Below, piece after piece: positions 43,155-46,018 of a stretch of 46,018 nt of DNA (within the stretch, counting starts at the first letter, position 1; every line of letters starts with the position of its first letter). Source of the DNA: HRBIN29 sp034431815 (GTDB taxonomy: Bacteria; Chloroflexota; Dehalococcoidia; Tepidiformales; Tepidiformaceae). The notes below the pieces were generated by a model. It did not search any database. It was not told the DNA's origin and was given only the letters and a program-made list of their open reading frames with translations. Location of the stretch: positions 1 through 46,018 of the forward strand of contig DAOUCS010000189.1 in NCBI GenBank assembly GCA_034431815.1, read 5' to 3'. A program made the translations under genes and the position numbers.

Positions 43155-44378
43155 ATGCCTCGCGCCAAGGGAGTGAAACCGTTCGCCGGCATTCGCGTCG
43201 CCGATTTCTCGTGGGTAGGCGTCGGACCGACGGTAACGAAGTACCTCGCGGACCACGGAGCCGAGGTGATTCGCATCGAGTCGGCCACCTACCCGGAAGC
43301 GCTCCGGCGGGCGGGTCCGTTCGTCGACGACACCCCGGGGCTCGATCGTTCGGGCTACTACGCGAACTTCAACAGCTCGAAGCTTGGCGTCTCCATCAAC
43401 CTGAAGCATCCGAAGGGCCAGGAACTCGCCCGGAGGCTGGTGGCGCACTGCGATGTGGTCGCCGAATCGTTCACGCCGGGCACGATGGCCAAGTTCGGCC
43501 TCGACTACGAACGTCTGCGGGAGGTGCGGCCCGACCTGGTGATGATTTCCATGCCGCTCTTCGGGCAGAGCGGCCCCTGGGCGCACTACCAGGGTTACGG
43601 CCATGTGCTGCAAGCGGCTGCCGGCTTCAACCACCTCACCGGATGGCCCGACGGCCCGCCGATCGGGACCGGCGTGGCCTACACCGACTTCCTCGCGCCC
43701 CACTTCGCTGCGATCGCCCTCATCGCCGCCCTCGACCACCGGCGCCGGACCGGCGAGGGGCAGTACATCGACTTCTCGCAGTTCGAAGCCTCTATCCACG
43801 GGCTGTGGACGGCGATCCTCGACTGGACCGTCAACGGCCGCGAGCAGATTCGCCTCGGGAACCGCGATATCGATGCCGCTCCGCACGGCTGCTACCGCTG
43901 CAAGGACGGCCGGTACGTCGTCATCGCGTGTGAAACCGAAGAGCACTGGGAGCGCTTCCGCGCGGCGCTCGGACGCCCGGAATGGTGCGACCTCGAGCGG
44001 ATGCGGCGGAAGCAGAGCCGGCTGCAGGAGCAGAAGGAGATCGACCGGCACATCGGCTGGTGGTGCGAACAGTACACCGCGAAGTACGTGTTCGACCTGA
44101 TGCAGCGGTTTGGCGTCCCCTGCGGCATCGTGAAGACGGCGGAGGAGATGTTCCGGGACCCGCAGATGCGCCACCGGCGGCACTACTGGTGCCTGGAGCA
44201 CCCGGTCATGGGGAGGCGCTCCTACGACGGCCCCTCGTTCCGCCTCTCGCTCACGCCCGCCGAGCTCACGAAGGCCGCTCCATGCCTCGGCGAAGACAAC
44301 GAGCGTGTCTTCAAAGGACTCCTCGGCCTCTCCGACTCCGAGTACGAGGAGCTGCTCGTCGAAGGGGTTCTGGAGTAG
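43155..44378 (+). CDS. CaiB/BaiF class III CoA-transferase, catalytic subunit
   Basis: 407 residues. The same family as its upstream neighbour but not a near-identical copy. N-terminus IRVADFSWVGVGPTVTKYLADHGAEVIRIE; the catalytic Asp178 lies in GVAYTDFLAPHFAAIALIAAL; GEGQYIDFSQFEA follows. Paired class III subunits with one catalytic Asp are known for benzylsuccinate CoA-transferase (BbsEF). Whether the acid here is aromatic, dicarboxylic or fatty cannot be told; the nearest acyl-CoA enzyme in the window is the dehydrogenase at 7009-8175. Confidence 0.9.
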   Translation: MPRAKGVKPFAGIRVADFSWVGVGPTVTKYLADHGAEVIRIESATYPEALRRAGPFVDDTPGLDRSGYYANFNSSKLGVSINLKHPKGQELARRLVAHCDVVAESFTPGTMAKFGLDYERLREVRPDLVMISMPLFGQSGPWAHYQGYGHVLQAAAGFNHLTGWPDGPPIGTGVAYTDFLAPHFAAIALIAALDHRRRTGEGQYIDFSQFEASIHGLWTAILDWTVNGREQIRLGNRDIDAAPHGCYRCKDGRYVVIACETEEHWERFRAALGRPEWCDLERMRRKQSRLQEQKEIDRHIGWWCEQYTAKYVFDLMQRFGVPCGIVKTAEEMFRDPQMRHRRHYWCLEHPVMGRRSYDGPSFRLSLTPAELTKAAPCLGEDNERVFKGLLGLSDSEYEELLVEGVLE

Positions 44379-44406
44379 CCTCCCGCCGAACCCAGGGGAA
44401 CGGTCT

Positions 44407-44431
44407 GGGAGGCCGCGCTGTGCGGCCTCCC
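44407..44431. terminator. Strong hairpin between convergent operons
   Basis: GGGAGGCCGC (44407-44416) pairs perfectly with GCGGCCTCCC (44422-44431) around a 5-base loop. It stands 28 bases after the CoA-transferase stop and 24 bases from the end of the oxidase-side gene. No T run follows on either strand, so termination is inferred from position and stability. Confidence 0.45.
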
Positions 44432-44455
44432 TCAGCAGCGAGCCTGGATCGCCGG

Positions 44456-45631
44456 TTAGGAAGAGCTCGTGGGGGTGCCGCTTTCGGCGGGGGTCCCTTC
44501 CTGAGCGGGCGCACCGGCCGGCCGCGCGCCCGGCGGCACTGGCGCGCCCTCCTCGACGATCATCGTTCCCACCATATCCACCGGGTGAACGACGCAGATG
44601 AACGTGTACGTCCCCGGCCCGGGGGTGACGAAGGTGAACTTCTGCTGGACCGGTCCAGTGGCGATGGCGGTGCTCACCTCATCGGTCGGCTGACCGTTCG
44701 CGGTCTGGCATCCCTCCTTGCAGCCCCGAAGCAGCGGGGCGCTCGCATCGCCGTTGTGGAACTGGATGTTGTGCGGCGGCGACGGATCGCGGTTGTCGAA
44801 CGTGAGCGTGACCTCGGTGTTCGGCGGCAGACGGATTTCCGTCACCAGGAACCGGATGTTCCGGGCCGGAATGACGCCCGTCTCCGCGAAGCCGCTCGGC
44901 GGCGGGGTTCCTTCGCCCCCTCCGGCGGCGGTGCCTTCCTCGCCGAAGAGGGTAAGGCCCGCGCCGATCATGAACCCGCCGACGATGAAGGCAGAGACGA
45001 TGGTCGCGGCCGCGCCGAGGCTGAAGCGGAACGCCACGTCCTTGGTGTCGCGCACCACCTCCATGTCGAAGACCTGCACCGACCCCGGAACCACCTGGTC
45101 CTCGTGCCGGGCGAGCAAGTCGAGGATAGTCTGCCGGGTCTCTTCGTAGCTGGCCAGGCCCTCCCGGTCGGTCCACGTGGTCTCGACGAGGACCTGGGAT
45201 GGCCCCACGGCGGCCGGCGAGACCGTGATGCGGAGGTCCTGGAAGCCGCGCAGATTGCGGAGGGCGTTATCGGCATCGTCGATGGCCGCGAGAACGCCGT
45301 CCTTCGCGCGAGCAGCGTCCAGCTTCCCTTCGGGGACGAGGAAGGTGATTACCTGCGTATAGCGCGTGGGTGCGGCGCCTTCTGCGCGCTGTGCCGCCCG
45401 CCGGCGCATCCGGCTGTCCTCCCAGGCCCAGCCGCCGGCAGCGAAGAGCGTGGCAAAGGCCGCCGCCCCGATGGTGACCGCCGCCATGTCGTTGGAGCGG
45501 TCGTTCGACCACCAGACGAGCGCGGCGCCGACGATCAGCGTCGCGAGAGCAGCAACGAGCGGCCACGGGCTCGGGTCCGGAAGATGGATGTCTTCGTGAG
45601 GGTTGTGTCCGTGCGCGTGTTGCTGCTCCAT
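44456..45631 (-). CDS. Oxidase-associated membrane protein: subunit IV-like hairpin, ABM-like domain, cupredoxin
   Basis: 391 residues from the ATG at 45631. N-terminus is His-rich (MEQQHAHGHNPHEDIHLPDP), then two membrane helices (about 24-41 and 49-67) as in small oxidase subunit IV proteins. Residues 90-195 resemble an antibiotic-biosynthesis-monooxygenase ferredoxin-like domain (RYTQVITFLVPEGKLDAA, VETTWTDREGLASYEE). A third helix (206-228) leads to a cupredoxin domain with ligands His287, Cys346, His349 and Met353 (CVVHPVDM), and a Pro/Ala/Thr-rich tail. A single Cys argues against a CuA site. The topology puts copper outside and the ABM-like domain inside. It lies 25 bases after subunit III. 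Confidence 0.78.
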   Translation of the reverse strand: MEQQHAHGHNPHEDIHLPDPSPWPLVAALATLIVGAALVWWSNDRSNDMAAVTIGAAAFATLFAAGGWAWEDSRMRRRAAQRAEGAAPTRYTQVITFLVPEGKLDAARAKDGVLAAIDDADNALRNLRGFQDLRITVSPAAVGPSQVLVETTWTDREGLASYEETRQTILDLLARHEDQVVPGSVQVFDMEVVRDTKDVAFRFSLGAAATIVSAFIVGGFMIGAGLTLFGEEGTAAGGGEGTPPPSGFAETGVIPARNIRFLVTEIRLPPNTEVTLTFDNRDPSPPHNIQFHNGDASAPLLRGCKEGCQTANGQPTDEVSTAIATGPVQQKFTFVTPGPGTYTFICVVHPVDMVGTMIVEEGAPVPPGARPAGAPAQEGTPAESGTPTSSS

Positions 45632-45656
45632 GGGCGATCGTTTCTCCTCGTCGGTC

Positions 45657-46018
45657 CTAGGGTACGAGATAGAGGGTCGTGAAGAGGGCAATCCACACGA
45701 CGTCGACGAAGTGCCAATACAGCGAAGCCGCCTCGACGGCTTCGTGATGGCGCGCATCGAATTGGCCGCCGAGAGCGCGGACGAGCACCACGGCGAGGAA
45801 GATCACGCCCCCGGCCACGTGCATCCCGTGGAACCCGGTGAGCGTGTAGAAGGTCGTGCCGAAGATGGTGTCGCCCGCCCCGAAGTGCAGGGTGCTGTAG
45901 TCGTAGAGCTGCATCACGAGGAACACCAGCCCCATCGCGATGGTGATGAGGAGTCCCCAAATCAGCGCCTGTTGATTCCCCTTCCGGATTTGCCAGACGG
46001 CCCACTGCACCACCACCG
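45657..46018 (-). CDS. ctaE: Cytochrome c oxidase subunit III, C-terminal part
   Basis: About 120 C-terminal residues; the gene continues beyond the right edge. It has the last four helices of haem-copper oxidase subunit III, with TFYTLTGFHGMHVAGGVIFL and the final AASLYWHFVDVVWIALFTTL, both diagnostic. The oxidase reduces oxygen at the membrane, so the organism respires aerobically. The next gene occupies the place where subunit IV usually lies. Confidence 0.95.
   Translation of the reverse strand, partial: VVVQWAVWQIRKGNQQALIWGLLITIAMGLVFLVMQLYDYSTLHFGAGDTIFGTTFYTLTGFHGMHVAGGVIFLAVVLVRALGGQFDARHHEAVEAASLYWHFVDVVWIALFTTLYLVP

Noticed and set aside
41537..44201. Two long minus-strand open frames opposite the CoA-transferases
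   Set aside because: Both mirror well-supported plus-strand genes and have low-complexity Arg/Pro/Gly-rich translations.
43982..45682. Plus-strand frame of over 500 codons across the end of the CoA-transferase and the cupredoxin gene
   Set aside because: It spans two convergent real genes and the hairpin at 44407-44431; the translation is Arg-rich and featureless.

Overview
A GC-rich bacterial chromosome segment (about two thirds G+C by eye) packed with core genes and almost free of non-coding DNA. The window fits a Chloroflexota bacterium, probably a Tepidiforma-like or other Dehalococcoidia lineage. That is an inference from the gene set: DapL-type lysine synthesis, a guaB3-type IMPDH paralogue, a separate small PurS, tandem class III CoA-transferases, and a cytochrome oxidase operon. 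I see no phage, IS, CRISPR or integrase. Most neighbouring genes overlap by 1 to 4 bases (TGATG, ATGA or GTGA junctions), so long translationally coupled operons are the rule.

Layout. 1-2629 (+): end of dnaX, ybaB, recR, recO and an FmdB zinc ribbon (replication and repair). 2639-8175 (-): acyl-CoA dehydrogenase, rsmI, metG, tatD and a long-chain polyprenyl diphosphate synthase, read right to left as one coupled operon. 8206-9514 (+): a promoter and guaB3. 9519-9600 holds two hairpins with near-identical loops, one a good minus-strand terminator. 9640-10227 (+): an unknown exported, membrane-anchored protein. 10237-14284 (-): hisS, prfA, prmC and a HAD phosphatase. 14358-16664 (+): the (p)ppGpp synthetase/hydrolase. 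16665-17495: a possible LexA-type promoter with a tiny membrane ORF, tRNA-Asn, tRNA-Trp and a 52-residue zinc ribbon.

17496-25556 (+): argF, then cdaA-cdaR (c-di-AMP synthesis), der, plsY, gpsA (phospholipid synthesis), a HEAT-repeat protein, a Nudix hydrolase and a GNAT. 25709-27103 (+): an AAA+ ATPase of unknown role. 27100-35013: purine genes on the minus strand (purC-purS and guaA-purD-cupin-purB), interrupted by a plus-strand Asp-box propeller protein and a GNAT. 35130-44378 (+): rpiB, pgk, tpiA, miaA, dapF, dapL, hflX and two CaiB/BaiF CoA-transferases. 44456-46018 (-): a terminal-oxidase operon, with subunit III cut by the window edge and an unusual three-part protein (subunit IV-like membrane hairpin, ABM-like domain, cupredoxin).

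The points most worth following are the oxidase-linked cupredoxin fusion, the CoA-transferase pair with only one catalytic Asp, the SOS-like site with a small membrane ORF, the twin hairpins after guaB3, and catalytic-motif substitutions in DapF, CdaA and ornithine carbamoyltransferase.
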